Below are positions 15,619 to 25,619 of a stretch of 64,000 nt of DNA, piece after piece. The position numbers were made by a program, and so were the translations under genes. The DNA is taken from assembly GCF_000568255.1 (NCBI RefSeq), contig NZ_KK037166.1:7029024-7093023 (forward strand), read 5' to 3'. Origin of the DNA: Kutzneria sp. 744. Its GTDB lineage: Bacteria > Actinomycetota > Actinomycetes > Mycobacteriales > Pseudonocardiaceae. The notes beneath the pieces are model-generated. The model saw nothing but the letters and a program-made list of their open reading frames with translations, did no database searches and was not told the DNA's origin. Numbering within the stretch: position 1 is the first letter of the stretch; the number at the start of each line of letters is the position of its first letter.

Positions 15619-17223
15619 ATGGTCGCGCCGGCACTGGCCAGCGCCGCGGATCCGACCGATCCGGGCTACCAGCGCAACGTCAAAGAACACGCCGAGCTGG
15701 TAGCGCAGTTGCGGTCGCGGCTGGCCGACACCGCGCTGGGCGGCCCCGAGAAGTCGCGCATCCGCCATGTGGAACGGGGCAAGCTGCTGCCGCGCGACCG
15801 CGTGGACTCGCTGCTCGACCCCGGCTCGCCGTTCCTGGAGCTCTCCCCGCTGGCCGCCAACGGCATGTACGACGACCAGGCCCCGGCCGCCGGCATCATC
15901 ACCGGCGTCGGCCGGGTCGAGGGCCGCGAGTGCGTGATCGTCGCCAACGACGCGACGGTCAAGGGTGGCACCTACTACCCGATCACCGTCAAGAAGCACC
16001 TGCGCGCCCAGGAAGTGGCGCTGCACAACAACCTTCCGTGCCTCTACCTGGTGGACTCCGGCGGCGCGTTCCTGCCCCGGCAAGACGACGTGTTCCCGGA
16101 CCGCGAGCACTTCGGCCGGATCTTCTTCAACCAGGCCACCATGTCCGCCCGGGGCATCCCGCAGATCGCCGCCGTGCTGGGCTCCTGCACCGCGGGCGGC
16201 GCGTACGTGCCGGCGATGAGCGACGAGGCGATCATCGTGCGCGGCCAGGGCACGATCTTCCTCGGCGGCCCGCCGCTGGTGAAGGCGGCCACCGGCGAGA
16301 TCGTCACGGCCGAGGAGCTGGGCGGCGGCGAGCTGCACTCGCGCACCTCCGGAGTGACCGACCACCTCGCCGAGGACGACGCGCACGCGCTGCGGATCAT
16401 GCGGCAGATCGTCGGCACCTTCGGCCCGCGCGTGGCCAAGCCGTGGGAGGTCACGCCGACCGAGGCGCCGGCCGTCGACCCCGAGCAGCTCTACGGCGTG
16501 GTCCCGATCGACACCCGCACCCCCTACGACGTGCGCGAGGTCATCGCCCGCGTGGTCGATGGCAGCCGGTTCGCGGAGTTCAAGTCGGAGTACGGCACCA
16601 CGCTGGTCACCGGGTTCGCCCGGATCCACGGCCACCCGGTCGGCATCATCGCCAACAACGGCATCCTGTTCGGCGAGTCGGCGGTCAAGGGCGCGCACTT
16701 CATCGAGCTGTGTGACCAGCGCGGCATCCCGCTGGTGTTCCTGCAGAACATCTCCGGCTTCATGGTCGGCCGCGAGTACGAGGCCGGCGGCATCGCCAAG
16801 CACGGCGCGAAGATGGTCACCGCGGTGGCCTGCGCCCGGGTGCCCAAGTTCACGGTGGTCATCGGCGGCTCGTTCGGCGCCGGCAACTACTCGATGTGCG
16901 GCCGGGCCTACTCGCCCCGGTTCATGTGGATGTGGCCCAACGCCCGGATCTCGGTCATGGGCGGCGAACAGGCGGCATCCGTGTTGGCCACGGTCCGCCG
17001 CGACCAGCTCGGCGACGAATGGTCCATGCAGGACGAAGAGGCGTTCAAGCAGCCGATCCGGGACCAGTACGAGAGCCAGGGCAACCCGTACTACTCGACC
17101 GCCCGGCTGTGGGACGACGGCGTGATCGACCCCAAGGACACCAGGACCGTGTTGGGTCTGGCGTTGTCCGCCGCGGCCAACGAGCCGCTGCCTCCCGTCC
17201 GCTACGGCGTCTTCAGGATGTGA
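15619..17223 (+). CDS. accD1: acyl-CoA carboxylase beta subunit, methylcrotonyl-CoA carboxylase type
   Basis: 534-residue carboxyltransferase of the ACC/PCC/MCC beta family. The MCC-type motifs [33 protein letters not shown] and [20 protein letters not shown], and a late [18 protein letters not shown], line both acyl-CoA and biotin sites. With AccA1 it should carboxylate 3-methylcrotonyl-CoA in leucine degradation. It starts at ATG 15619 after GAGGAG and two operators. It is the first gene of a tight three-gene operon with a biotin carboxylase and an acyl-CoA dehydrogenase, matching the mycobacterial accD1-accA1-fadE19 order. Confidence 0.92.
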   Translation: MVAPALASAADPTDPGYQRNVKEHAELVAQLRSRLADTALGGPEKSRIRHVERGKLLPRDRVDSLLDPGSPFLELSPLAANGMYDDQAPAAGIITGVGRVEGRECVIVANDATVKGGTYYPITVKKHLRAQEVALHNNLPCLYLVDSGGAFLPRQDDVFPDREHFGRIFFNQATMSARGIPQIAAVLGSCTAGGAYVPAMSDEAIIVRGQGTIFLGGPPLVKAATGEIVTAEELGGGELHSRTSGVTDHLAEDDAHALRIMRQIVGTFGPRVAKPWEVTPTEAPAVDPEQLYGVVPIDTRTPYDVREVIARVVDGSRFAEFKSEYGTTLVTGFARIHGHPVGIIANNGILFGESAVKGAHFIELCDQRGIPLVFLQNISGFMVGREYEAGGIAKHGAKMVTAVACARVPKFTVVIGGSFGAGNYSMCGRAYSPRFMWMWPNARISVMGGEQAASVLATVRRDQLGDEWSMQDEEAFKQPIRDQYESQGNPYYSTARLWDDGVIDPKDTRTVLGLALSAAANEPLPPVRYGVFRM

Positions 17224-17225
17224 GC

Positions 17226-19175
17226 ATGTTCGACACCGTACTGATCGCCAACCGCGGCGAGATCGCCGTCCGCGTCACGAACTCCTTGCGACGCATGGGG
17301 ATTCGCAGCGTCGCCGTGTACAGCGACGCCGACGAGGGCGCCCGGCACGTGCGCGAGGCCGACGTCGCCGTGCGCATCGGGCCGGCCGCCGCGCGCGAGA
17401 GCTACCTGTCGATCGAGCGCATCATCGACGCCGCTCTCCGAACCGGGGCCCAGGCCGTGCACCCCGGATATGGCTTCCTGGCCGAGAATGCGGCCTTCGC
17501 CCGGGCCTGCGCCGAGGCGGGGCTGGTGTTCGTCGGCCCGCCGCCGTCGGCGATCGACGCCATGGGCGACAAGATCCGCGCCAAGCAGACCGTGACCGCC
17601 GCCGGCGTGCCCGTGGTGCCGGGCGCCTTCGGCGACGACATCGAGCACGCGGTGGCCGAGATCGGCTTTCCCGTGCTGCTCAAGCCTTCCGCCGGCGGCG
17701 GCGGCAAGGGCATGCGGCTGGTGCACTCGCTCGACGAGCTGCCGGCTGCCATCGAGTCGGCCCAGCGCGAGGCCCGGAACTCCTTCGGCGACGACACGCT
17801 GCTGGCCGAGCGCTTCGTGCTCAACCCGCGGCACATCGAGATCCAGGTCCTGGCCGACAACCACGGCACGGTGCTGCATCTGGGCGAGCGGGAGTGCAGC
17901 CTCCAGCGCCGGCACCAGAAGATCATCGAAGAGGCGCCCTCGCCGCTCCTGGACGAAAAAACCCGTGCGCGCATGGGGAAGTCGGCCGCCGACGCCGCCG
18001 CGTCGGTCGGCTACAGCGGCGCCGGCACCGTGGAGTTCATCGTCTCCGCCGACCGGCCCGACGAGTTCTTCTTCATGGAGATGAACACCCGGCTCCAGGT
18101 CGAGCACCCGGTGACCGAGCTGGTCACCGGCGTCGACCTCGTCGAGCAGCAGCTGCGGGTGGCCGCCGGGGAGAAGCTTTCCCTTACACAGGAGGACATC
18201 CGGCTCACCGGCCACGCCGTCGAGGCCCGCATCTACGCCGAGGACCCATCTCACGGCTTCCTGCCCACCGGCGGCACGCTGCTGGCGCTGGAGGAGCCGA
18301 CCGGCCGGATTCGCGTGGATTCCGGGGTTTCCGAGGGCTCGGTCGTCGGCAGCGACTACGACCCCATGCTGGCCAAGCACATCGCGTACGCGTCCACACG
18401 AGACGATGCGCTGCGCCGGCTGCGGTCGGCCCTCGGCGACGTCACGATCCAGGGCGTCACCACGAACATCCCGTTCCTGCGGGCCCTGCTGGGTGACGAG
18501 GACGTCGTCGCCGGACGCCTCGACACCGGCCTGGTGGAACGCAAGCTGGAAGCCCTCGTCGCCAACCCGATGCCCGAGGACGTGCTCGTCGCGGCGGCCC
18601 TGGAGCGGGCGCTGGCGCTGGAGCCGCAGGGTGAAACCGTCGACCCGTGGGACATTCCCGGCGGGTGGCGGATGGGCGAGCCGGCCTGGACGACCTGGCT
18701 GATCGGCGCGCCCGGCGACGAGCCGGCGCGCGTACGCCTGCGCGGGCGGGCATCCGACGCCGAAGTCGTCGTCGGCGACGGCGAGCCGGTCAAGGCCGGC
18801 GCCTGGCGCGACGGCAATCGTCTCCACGTCCGCTGCGCGGGTGTGACCCGGTCGTACCGGCACGCCCGTGACGGCGAGATCACCTGGATCGGCAACTGGC
18901 CGCTCCAGGAGCCGGAACAGCTGTCCCGCAAGGGCGCGGCCGGCGCGGCCGGCGGCGCGGTCACCAGCCCCATGCCGGGCACGGTGCTGCTGCTCAAGGT
19001 GGCCGCGGGCGAACGGGTCAACGCCGGCCAGCCGCTGCTGGTCGTCGAGGCCATGAAGATGGAACACACGGTCGTCGCGCCCATCGATGGCGCGGTCGCG
19101 GAGCTGGCGGTGCACGCGGGCCAACAGGTTCGGCTCGGTCAGCAGCTCGCGGTGGTTGCACCCCTACAGGAGTGA
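17226..19175 (+). CDS. accA1: acyl-CoA carboxylase alpha subunit (biotin carboxylase-BCCP)
   Basis: 649 residues from ATG 17226, three bases after accD1. The biotin-carboxylase domain begins [16 protein letters not shown] and has the ATP-grasp loop [13 protein letters not shown] and [15 protein letters not shown] middle linker domain is followed by a C-terminal biotinyl domain with VVEAMKMEH, the biotin attached at K611. It charges biotin with bicarbonate and passes CO2 to AccD1. Length is that of the mycobacterial AccA1. Co-transcribed under the TetR operators. Its stop lies four bases before the next start. Confidence 0.93.
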   Translation: MFDTVLIANRGEIAVRVTNSLRRMGIRSVAVYSDADEGARHVREADVAVRIGPAAARESYLSIERIIDAALRTGAQAVHPGYGFLAENAAFARACAEAGLVFVGPPPSAIDAMGDKIRAKQTVTAAGVPVVPGAFGDDIEHAVAEIGFPVLLKPSAGGGGKGMRLVHSLDELPAAIESAQREARNSFGDDTLLAERFVLNPRHIEIQVLADNHGTVLHLGERECSLQRRHQKIIEEAPSPLLDEKTRARMGKSAADAAASVGYSGAGTVEFIVSADRPDEFFFMEMNTRLQVEHPVTELVTGVDLVEQQLRVAAGEKLSLTQEDIRLTGHAVEARIYAEDPSHGFLPTGGTLLALEEPTGRIRVDSGVSEGSVVGSDYDPMLAKHIAYASTRDDALRRLRSALGDVTIQGVTTNIPFLRALLGDEDVVAGRLDTGLVERKLEALVANPMPEDVLVAAALERALALEPQGETVDPWDIPGGWRMGEPAWTTWLIGAPGDEPARVRLRGRASDAEVVVGDGEPVKAGAWRDGNRLHVRCAGVTRSYRHARDGEITWIGNWPLQEPEQLSRKGAAGAAGGAVTSPMPGTVLLLKVAAGERVNAGQPLLVVEAMKMEHTVVAPIDGAVAELAVHAGQQVRLGQQLAVVAPLQE

Positions 19176-19179
19176 CGAG

Positions 19180-20328
19180 ATGGACACCAGGATCAGCCCC
19201 GAGCACGAGGCGCTGCGCAAGACGGTCGAGGAGTTCGCCCGCGAGGAGGTCGCGCCGGTCATCGGCGACTTCTACGAGCGGGAGGAGTTCCCGTACGAGA
19301 TCGTGGCCAAGATGGGCCGGATGGGCCTGTTCGGCCTGCCGTTCCCCGAGGAGCACGGCGGCATGGGCGGCGACTACTTCGCCCTCTGCCTGGTCCTGGA
19401 GGAGCTGGCCCGGGTCGACTCCTCGGTCGCGGTCACGCTGGAGGCCGGCGTCTCGCTGGGCGCCATGCCGATCTTCCGCTTCGGCACCGAGGAGCAGAAG
19501 CGGGAGTGGCTGCCCCGCCTGACCTCGGGCGAGGCGCTGGCCGGCTTCGGACTGACCGAGGCCGGCGGCGGCTCCGACGCCGGCGCCACCCGGACCACCG
19601 CCAAACTCGACGGCGACACCTGGGTGATCAACGGCTCCAAGTGCTTCATCACCAACTCCGGCACCGACATCACCGCCGCGGTCACGGTCACCGCCGTGAC
19701 CGGGCAGCGGGCCGACGGCGGCAAGGAGATCTCCTCGATCATCGTGCCGTCCGGGACGCCCGGCTTCACCGTGTCGAAGAAGTACTCCAAGGTCGGCTGG
19801 AACGCCTCCGACACCCGTGAGCTGTCCTTCTCCGACGTCCGCGTGCCGGCCGCCAACCTGCTCGGCGAGCGCGGCCGGGGCTACGCCCAGTTCCTGCGCA
19901 TCCTCGACGAGGGCCGCATCGCCATCGCCGCGCTCGGTGTGGGCCTGGCCCAGGGCTGCGTCGACGAGTGCCTGCGCTACGTCAAGGAGCGCGAGGCGTT
20001 CGGCCACAAGATCGGCACCTACCAGGCGATCCAGTTCAAGATCGCCGACATGGAGACCCGGGCCCACACCGCGCGGCTGGCCTACCACCACGCGGCCGAC
20101 AAGATGCTGCGCGGCGAGCCGTTCAAGCGGGAGGCGTCCATCGCCAAACTGGTGTCGTCCAACGCGGCCATGGACAACTCGCGGGACGCCACCCAGATCT
20201 TCGGCGGCTACGGCTTCATGAACGAGTACCCGGTCGGGCGCTTCTACCGTGACGCCAAGATTCTCGAGGTCGGGGAGGGTACGAGCGAGGTGCAGCGCAT
20301 GCTCATCGCTCGCGATCTGGGCCTGTAG
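19180..20328 (+). CDS. acyl-CoA dehydrogenase (isovaleryl/short branched-chain type)
   Basis: 382 residues from ATG 19180, preceded by CAGGAGTGA. The flavin-binding motifs GFGLTEAGGGSDAG and INGSKCFITNSG are present, with EVGEGTSEVQ near the C-terminus and QIFGGYGFMNEYPVGRFYRDAKI typical of FadE-type enzymes. It removes two hydrogens from isovaleryl-CoA or a similar acyl-CoA, one step before the carboxylase of the same operon. It corresponds in position to fadE19 of Mycobacterium tuberculosis. Exact chain specificity cannot be read from the sequence. No oddities. Confidence 0.9.
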   Translation: MDTRISPEHEALRKTVEEFAREEVAPVIGDFYEREEFPYEIVAKMGRMGLFGLPFPEEHGGMGGDYFALCLVLEELARVDSSVAVTLEAGVSLGAMPIFRFGTEEQKREWLPRLTSGEALAGFGLTEAGGGSDAGATRTTAKLDGDTWVINGSKCFITNSGTDITAAVTVTAVTGQRADGGKEISSIIVPSGTPGFTVSKKYSKVGWNASDTRELSFSDVRVPAANLLGERGRGYAQFLRILDEGRIAIAALGVGLAQGCVDECLRYVKEREAFGHKIGTYQAIQFKIADMETRAHTARLAYHHAADKMLRGEPFKREASIAKLVSSNAAMDNSRDATQIFGGYGFMNEYPVGRFYRDAKILEVGEGTSEVQRMLIARDLGL

Positions 20329-20420
20329 GGTCCGGGGCTCAAGATCCGGTCCTGTAGTCGCCCGACTACGATTGGCGACACTGAGGGTTTCGGTGCGCCG
20401 AACCCGGGTACTACAGTGAG

Positions 20421-20516
20421 GTCGGTACGAAGCTCCCGCCGTGTTCCTCCCCCCTCGACATGGCGGGTTACCCCGGCGCCCCCGCTCACCCCCGTGCGGG
20501 GGCGCCGGCTTTTTCC
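20421..20516 (+). ncRNA. 6C RNA candidate, copy 1
   Basis: Two consecutive hairpins. CCCGCC (20435-20440) pairs with GGCGGG (20462-20467), and its loop contains CCTCCCCCC. CCGGCGCCCCCGC (20473-20485) pairs with GCGGGGGCGCCGG (20496-20508) over the loop TCACCCCCGT, then CTTTTTCC follows. C-rich loops on two stems are the hallmark of actinobacterial 6C RNA. A possible promoter is TTTCGG, 18 bases, TACAGT. The 3' hairpin overlaps the end of the convergent gene at 20486. Confidence 0.8.
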
Positions 20517-21289
20517 TCCACGGCCGGTTCCCGCTGCTCGGCCACGTGCACCAGCGGCTCTTCGAGCAGGTCGTGCCGGCCGGAGATGAACTCCTGGATG
20601 CGGATCTTGAGCAGGATCAGGGGCTGTCGGTAGCGGGCCTCCCGCCGGATCGCCACGCTGAGCTTGCGCGACCCCGCGCGGTAGCGCCAGCGGGCCCACG
20701 GCGAGTTCGGGCGGGCCAGCCGCAGCGCGCCGATCTCGGCCAGCGGCGGCAGCAACAGCCCGAGCAGCCCGGTCCAGATCTTGCCCTTGAGCAGGGCGAC
20801 CACCGCGAAGCCAAGGTCAACCAGCGCCACCAGGCCGGTGGCCACGTGCGGCGGCAGGTTGAAGTCCGGCAGCAGGCCGTAGTCCAGGGGCTTGGCGCCG
20901 AGCAGTAACAGTCCCGTCAGGCCGACGGCCAGGAACACGGCGTCCACCGACAGCCGGCCGGCCTGCGTCCAGTAGACGTCACGCAGATGCAGGATGAGCG
21001 CGAACTCGTCGAGCACGAGGGCCGTGCCCACGCCGAACAGGCCCGCCGACCACAGTCGCCAGTCGCCGGCGTCGTCCGGGGTGGCCAGGCCGATCACGCC
21101 GCCCAGCATCATCGCCACGACGCCGAACACCACGTGGTGGATGTGGGTGCCACCGGACGACACGTTCCCCGGCCACCAGCGCACCTTCGCTCTGATCATC
21201 CGCACGCTGATCCTGATCAGCACGAACGCGATGACCAGGCCGAGGAAGAACCAGAGCAGGCGCTCGTGTCCTGGATCCCAGTGGCCCAT
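20486..21289 (-). CDS. integral membrane protein with HIHH motif
   Basis: 267 residues. ATG 21289 was preferred to TTG 21310 because GAAGGGTGG precedes it. About six to seven hydrophobic helices, beginning LLWFFLGLVIAFVLIRI; GGTHIHHVVFGVVAMM has a histidine cluster at a membrane edge and is a recognisable mark of an actinobacterial family without an assigned job. The C-terminal third is cytoplasmic and arginine-rich (RRYRAGSRKL-like), ending in EEPLVHVAEQREPAVEE. Function unknown; metal or heme binding by the histidines is a guess. Its 3' end overlaps the terminator of the 6C RNA on the other strand. Confidence 0.7.
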   Translation of the reverse strand: MGHWDPGHERLLWFFLGLVIAFVLIRISVRMIRAKVRWWPGNVSSGGTHIHHVVFGVVAMMLGGVIGLATPDDAGDWRLWSAGLFGVGTALVLDEFALILHLRDVYWTQAGRLSVDAVFLAVGLTGLLLLGAKPLDYGLLPDFNLPPHVATGLVALVDLGFAVVALLKGKIWTGLLGLLLPPLAEIGALRLARPNSPWARWRYRAGSRKLSVAIRREARYRQPLILLKIRIQEFISGRHDLLEEPLVHVAEQREPAVEEKAGAPARG

Positions 21290-21502
21290 GTGCCGACCAC
21301 CCTTCGCCAAGTGGTTGTCGCCGAAGGTTACGCCCGGGGGCCCTGGTCGGTTGCCAGTTTGCGAAGTCCGGGCCGCGGGCGGGTTCCAAAACCAGTACTG
21401 GGGTACCCCGTGACGGACAGCACTGGCACTGTCGTGCCTTCACCAGCGTTGAACATGACAAAATCCATGCGGCATCGTGGGCGGCGGCGCGGAGGTCGTG
21501 TT

Positions 21503-22171
21503 TTGCTGTACTGGTTCATGAAACGGGTTGCGGGACGGTTGGGCCGGGCGGTCTACCGCCCCAAGGTCGAGGGTCTGGAGAACATTCCGGCCACCGGCGC
21601 GGTGATGCTTGCCAGCAACCACCTGGCGTTCGTGGACAGCATCGTCATCCCGATGGTGGTTCCCCGTCGGGTGAACTTCCTGGCCAAGGCCGAGTACTTC
21701 GAGGGCAAGGGCGTCAAGGGCGCGCTGATGCGCGGCTTCTTCGGCGGCCTCGGGCACATCCCCGTCCAGCGCGGCAGCGGCCGCGCGGCGCGGGCGGCCC
21801 TGGACACCGCCGAGGAGGTGCTGAACAAGGGCGGCGCCTTCGCCATCTACCCCGAGGGCACCCGCTCGCCGGACGGCCGGCTCTACCGCGGCCACGCCGG
21901 CGTGGCCCGGATCGCCCTCGCGACCGGCGCCCCGGTGATCCCCGTCGGCGTGATCGGCACCGACCAGGTCCAGAAGAACGGTCGGGGCCTGCCCCGCATC
22001 CGTCCGATGACCATCCGGTTCGGCAAGCCGCTGGACTTCTCCCGCTACGAGGGCATGGCCGAGTCGACCATGATCCACCGTGCCGTCACCGACGAGATCA
22101 TGTACGCCATCCTGGAGCTCACCGGCCAGGAATACGTGGACAGCTACCGCCCCCACCCAAAAGCCGCGTGA
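21503..22171 (+). CDS. plsC: 1-acyl-sn-glycerol-3-phosphate acyltransferase
   Basis: 222 residues from TTG 21503 with GGAGG at 21491-21495. Family members start in the same place (LLYWFMKRV), although upstream ATGs at 21455 and 21467 are in frame. The acyltransferase block I NHLAFVD (N-H-x4-D), the acyl-acceptor block FAIYPEGTRSPDGRLY, and the VQRGSGR and PVIPVGVIGT blocks are all present. It adds the second acyl chain to lysophosphatidate at the membrane. It stands alone; a 25-bp hairpin follows the stop. Confidence 0.9.
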   Translation: MLYWFMKRVAGRLGRAVYRPKVEGLENIPATGAVMLASNHLAFVDSIVIPMVVPRRVNFLAKAEYFEGKGVKGALMRGFFGGLGHIPVQRGSGRAARAALDTAEEVLNKGGAFAIYPEGTRSPDGRLYRGHAGVARIALATGAPVIPVGVIGTDQVQKNGRGLPRIRPMTIRFGKPLDFSRYEGMAESTMIHRAVTDEIMYAILELTGQEYVDSYRPHPKAA

Positions 22172-22203
22172 CCGACTGAAAGCAGCGTGACCGCCGCCCT
22201 CCT

Positions 22204-22264
22204 TGATGCGGGGAAGGACGCCTTACCCTCGTTCAACGCGGGTAAGGCGTCCTTCCCCGCATCA
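22204..22264. terminator. 25-bp perfect hairpin between convergent genes
   Basis: Bases 22204-22228 are the exact reverse complement of 22240-22264, separated by an 11-base loop (TCGTTCAACGC). It lies between the 3' ends of plsC (+) and hmuO (-), so it can act as a shared terminator. There is no T-run on either strand. Confidence 0.65.
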
Positions 22265-22286
22265 GGGGGTGCATCAAGGGCCGAGG

Positions 22287-22937
22287 TCAGGCGTTGACCA
22301 GGTACTGGGGCAGGTGGCGCTCCAGGTCGGTGAAGACCGCGGCGTTGTGGCGGTAGGCGATGCGGGACTCCTCGATGACCCGCTCGCGCTCGGCCTCGTC
22401 CCACGGGGCGGTGTCGAGCAGCTCGTGGTACCGGGCCTTGAAGGCCTTGCGGTCGGGGATCTGGTCGAAGACGTAGAACCGTGTGCCGGCGTGGTCGACG
22501 AGGCCGTGCTGACGCTCGGTGACCGCGCCGACGGCTTGGCCGCCGGAGATGTCGCCGAGGTAGCGGGTGTAGTGGTGGGCCACGAAGCCGCCGGGCCAGG
22601 TGAAGGCGACCTCACGCAGCCGGTCGGTGTAGGCGACGGTGGCCGGGCCGGGCTCCACGATGCTCGCCCAGTCCGGGCCGTAGAGATGGGCGAGGTCCTG
22701 CTCCAACGAGGGCAGTCGCCTCAGCTCGGGACGGGCGAAGGGACCGGCCACCGGGTCGTCGGCCATCGCGTCGGTGGCCTCTTCCAACACCCGGTAGATG
22801 AAGTAGTGCTGAGCCACGAGGGCGGCGAAGCCGGCGAGGCTCAGCTGCTTGTCGAACAGCACGCGCACGAATTCGGCGCCGTTGGCCACCTGGTGGTCGG
22901 CCATCGTCTCGGCCCGGAGGGTCGCGGAGAAGGTCAC
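22287..22937 (-). CDS. hmuO: biliverdin-producing heme oxygenase
   Basis: 216 residues from GTG 22937. The distal helix signature YLGDISGGQAVG is typical of heme oxygenases, where the glycines allow heme and oxygen to bind; the proximal histidine is probably in MADHQVANGAEF (about residue 15). It opens heme to biliverdin, CO and Fe2+, giving iron from host or soil heme. It lies 33 bases downstream of a tetR-type gene on the same strand, so heme- or iron-dependent control by that regulator is likely. Length is normal for bacterial HmuO. Confidence 0.92.
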   Translation of the reverse strand: MTFSATLRAETMADHQVANGAEFVRVLFDKQLSLAGFAALVAQHYFIYRVLEEATDAMADDPVAGPFARPELRRLPSLEQDLAHLYGPDWASIVEPGPATVAYTDRLREVAFTWPGGFVAHHYTRYLGDISGGQAVGAVTERQHGLVDHAGTRFYVFDQIPDRKAFKARYHELLDTAPWDEAERERVIEESRIAYRHNAAVFTDLERHLPQYLVNA

Positions 22938-22970
22938 GCCTGCGAGTCTGCTGATGCCGACGCGGTGTCG

Positions 22971-23588
22971 TCAAGATTGTGACGACAGGTCGTCATAAAA
23001 AGCGCCCACTCCGCGTAGCACGAAGCGCACGGTCGACTCGACGGCGTGGTCGAGCTCGGGACCGGACAGCTCGGCGACGGTGCGGCCGCTGATGCAGGCG
23101 GTGACCAGCCCGACCAGGGTGTCCACGTCGTCGTCGGGCAGCAGGCCCTCGCGGATGCCGGCGGCCAGGATGCCGCGCAGGATCAGCTCCAGCGCGCTGA
23201 CGTGCTCGATCATGTGCCGGTAGGTCTGCTCGGACATCAGCGACCGCAGGGCGGTGCCGGGCGGCAGGTGGTTGCGGGCGACGTGCCGCAGCTGGCTGCG
23301 CACGTAGGTGGCCAGGCCGTCGACCGGATCGCGCACCCCGGACAGCGCCGAGACCAGCTCGGCCATGTACTGCTCGGTGGCGTGCTCGGCGTAGGCCAGC
23401 AGCAGCGACTCCTTGTCGGCGAAGTAGTTGTACATCGCCGTCCGGCCCACCTCGGCCGCCGCCGCGATGTCGGCGAGCGAGATCGCGTCGAAGCCGCGCT
23501 GGTACATCAGTGTCGACAGCGCCGCGAAGATCCGTTCCCGGGTGCGTTCCCGGTGTTCGCCCAACGACCTGCCGGTGATCTTCGGCAC
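22971..23588 (-). CDS. TetR-family regulator upstream of heme oxygenase
   Basis: 205 residues from GTG 23588. The N-terminal HTH reads RIFAALSTLMYQRGFDAISL then DIAAAAEVGRTAMYNYF. The ligand domain is helical with no distinctive motif. It is the first gene of a two-gene unit with hmuO and starts 11 bases from the preceding lipoprotein stop on the same strand, so it may also be read through from the cse-like operon. No operator palindrome stands out in the short gaps. A heme-sensing role is inferred from position only. Confidence 0.8.
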   Translation of the reverse strand: MPKITGRSLGEHRERTRERIFAALSTLMYQRGFDAISLADIAAAAEVGRTAMYNYFADKESLLLAYAEHATEQYMAELVSALSGVRDPVDGLATYVRSQLRHVARNHLPPGTALRSLMSEQTYRHMIEHVSALELILRGILAAGIREGLLPDDDVDTLVGLVTACISGRTVAELSGPELDHAVESTVRFVLRGVGAFYDDLSSQS

Positions 23589-23598
23589 GACTTCCAGG

Positions 23599-24177
23599 TT
23601 ACGGGGTGTCGAGCGGGCAGCCCTGGGGCGGCCGCGGCTCGCCGCCGCTGTCGAACACCGCCACCTGGTACCTGGGCTTGGTGTCGCTGTAGCTGTTGAC
23701 GGCCAGGGAGGTGATCACGGTGCAGGCGATCTGGTCCACCGCGTGCTTGGACAGCGACTCCCCGGAGGCCGTCTTGACGAACACGGGGACGACGTTGCCC
23801 GGGCTCTGGCCCTGGTTCTGGCCGACGGTGGCGAACACGTTGTTCGGCACCTCGCTGGTCATGCCGGCCGCCGCCTCGGTGGCGCTCGGCCCCCGCACGA
23901 GCTCGCTGAGCGCCTGTTGCTCGGGCGGCACGTAGGGAATGACCTTGTTGGTGCCGTCCGGGTTCGTCGTCGAGGTCGGCGGCAGCGGCCGGGCCACGGC
24001 CCGCAGCGTGCCGTGGTCGATCAGGTAGACGACCAGGCTGGTGATCGCGCCCTGCGGCGCGTCCTGGCCGCGGATCACCGCGGTCGGCCGGATGCCGCAG
24101 CCCGCCACGAGCAGGCCGACGACCGCGCCGGTCACCGCCAGCGAGGCCAGGCTGACCAGGCCGTTCCTGCGCGTCAC
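23599..24177 (-). CDS. CseA-like lipoprotein of the two-component operon
   Basis: 192 residues from GTG 24177, which overlaps the kinase stop as GTGA. Lipoprotein signal AVVGLLVAGC with the modified Cys at about residue 27. The mature part has a GerMN-like strand pattern (SLVVYLIDHGTLRAVARPLP). Streptomyces CseA is a lipoprotein that damps the CseB/CseC cell-envelope response; this neighbour of a CseB/CseC pair is likely its counterpart, though gene order differs (cseB-cseC-cseA here) and no sigE is adjacent. Attached to the outer face of the membrane. Confidence 0.7.
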   Translation of the reverse strand: MTRRNGLVSLASLAVTGAVVGLLVAGCGIRPTAVIRGQDAPQGAITSLVVYLIDHGTLRAVARPLPPTSTTNPDGTNKVIPYVPPEQQALSELVRGPSATEAAAGMTSEVPNNVFATVGQNQGQSPGNVVPVFVKTASGESLSKHAVDQIACTVITSLAVNSYSDTKPRYQVAVFDSGGEPRPPQGCPLDTP

Positions 24178-25619
24178 ACCGGTTCCTCATCCATCACGCG
24201 GGGCAGGCGGAGGGTGAACACCGCGCCTCCTTCCGGACGATTGGCCGCCTCCAGACTGCCATGGAGGTGGCCGACGCTGTGCAGTCGCGCGTTCTCCCAG
24301 GCGATGGCCAGGCCCAGGCCGCTGCCCTCGGACCGGGCCCGGGAGAAGTCGGCCTTGTAGAACCGGTCGAACACGTGCGGCAGCACCTCCGGGGGCAGGC
24401 CGGGGCCGTTGTCGGCGACCCGCAGCTCGATCCAGTCGTGGTTGGCCCACAGCCGCATCTGCACCGGCGGCGCGCCGTGCTTGAGCGCGTTGCCGACGAG
24501 ATTGGCCACGATCACGTCCAGCCGGCGCGGGTCGAGCCGGGCGATGACGCCGGCCGGCAGCTCGGCGTGGACCCGGCCCAGCCAGCCCCGCGCCCGTAGC
24601 GTCGCCCCGATCGCGCTGGCCACGTCGATGTCGTCCAACGCCAGCTTGGCCGCGCCGGCGTCGAACCGGGAGACCTCCATCAGGTCCTCGACCAGCCGGG
24701 TCAGCTTGCGGGTCTCCTGGCTGACCAGCCGCGCCGCCTGCCCGGCGTCGTCGCCGAGCTGCGGGGCCTCCTCGTCCAGCACGTCGGTGACGGCGGTCAT
24801 CGCGGCCAGCGGCGTGCGCAGCTCATGCGACACGTCAGCGACGAAGCGCCGCGCGTCGGCCTCCATTCGCCGCAGCTGACCGACGTGCTGCTCCAGCGCG
24901 GCGGCGGTGTCGTTGAACGTCCGGGCCAGCTCGGCCATCTCGTCGTTGCCGCGCACGGTCAGCCGGGCCGACAGGTCGCCCTCGCCGAGCTGGCGCGCGG
25001 TGATGCCCAGCCGGCGGACCGGCCGCAGCACACCACGGGCGGCCACCAGCGCGACGATCACCGCGAACAGGGCGGCCAGCGAGCCGTACAACCAGGCGCT
25101 GGTGGCCAGCTCCTCGACGGCCGTCTGCTGGTCGCTCATGCTGACCAGGGCGTAGACCTCAAGGCCGGAGGACTTCCACGTGTTGTCGGTCTGCCAGGCC
25201 AGGATCGGGATGCCGACCACCATCATCGGCAGGCCCTTGTAGTCGATGCGCTGCCAGAGCACCGCGTGGCCGTTGCGCATCTCGTCGCGCATCTCCGGCG
25301 TGACCGCGGACATGTCGAAGTAGCTGTTCTGGGAGCGCATGTCCTGGTAGATCGCGATGGCGTCGCTGTTGGCGGAGTTGGCCATGCCGTTCAGGTCGTC
25401 CTGCCGCGGCGGCAGCTTCTGGTGGGTCCACTGCTTCATCCGGTCGATCATCGGCAGCACCACGGAGTTGGTGGCGTCGGTCTCGATCGTGCGCCGGGCG
25501 GCCACGTAGATCGCGCCGGACGCCGCCGCGGCGCTGATGGCGGCGATCAGCACGAACGCGACGACCAGGCGCGGGCGCAGGCCCCACGCCACCCCGAGGA
25601 ACCGCCGCAGCCGGCTCAT
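24174..25619 (-). CDS. cseC: sensor histidine kinase, CseC-like
   Basis: 481 residues from ATG 25619, overlapping the response regulator stop as ATGA. Two membrane helices (VVAFVLIAAISAAAASGAIY; SLAALFAVIVALVAA) flank an extracytoplasmic sensor of about 140 residues, then HAMP, a HisKA with FVADVSHELRTPLAAM (His is the phospho-acceptor) and a HATPase with NALKHG, DNGPGL and GSGLGLAI. It senses cell-envelope stress and phosphorylates the adjacent regulator. The wrong-frame extension upstream was ignored. Cell-wall enzymes such as VanY are encoded next door. Confidence 0.88.
   Translation of the reverse strand: MSRLRRFLGVAWGLRPRLVVAFVLIAAISAAAASGAIYVAARRTIETDATNSVVLPMIDRMKQWTHQKLPPRQDDLNGMANSANSDAIAIYQDMRSQNSYFDMSAVTPEMRDEMRNGHAVLWQRIDYKGLPMMVVGIPILAWQTDNTWKSSGLEVYALVSMSDQQTAVEELATSAWLYGSLAALFAVIVALVAARGVLRPVRRLGITARQLGEGDLSARLTVRGNDEMAELARTFNDTAAALEQHVGQLRRMEADARRFVADVSHELRTPLAAMTAVTDVLDEEAPQLGDDAGQAARLVSQETRKLTRLVEDLMEVSRFDAGAAKLALDDIDVASAIGATLRARGWLGRVHAELPAGVIARLDPRRLDVIVANLVGNALKHGAPPVQMRLWANHDWIELRVADNGPGLPPEVLPHVFDRFYKADFSRARSEGSGLGLAIAWENARLHSVGHLHGSLEAANRPEGGAVFTLRLPRVMDEEPV

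Noticed and set aside
15562-16803. Long minus-strand open frame opposite accD1 and similar long antisense frames elsewhere
   Set aside because: Antisense of a strongly conserved gene in GC-rich DNA; no ribosome site, no domain; Arg/Ala/Gly-rich composition.
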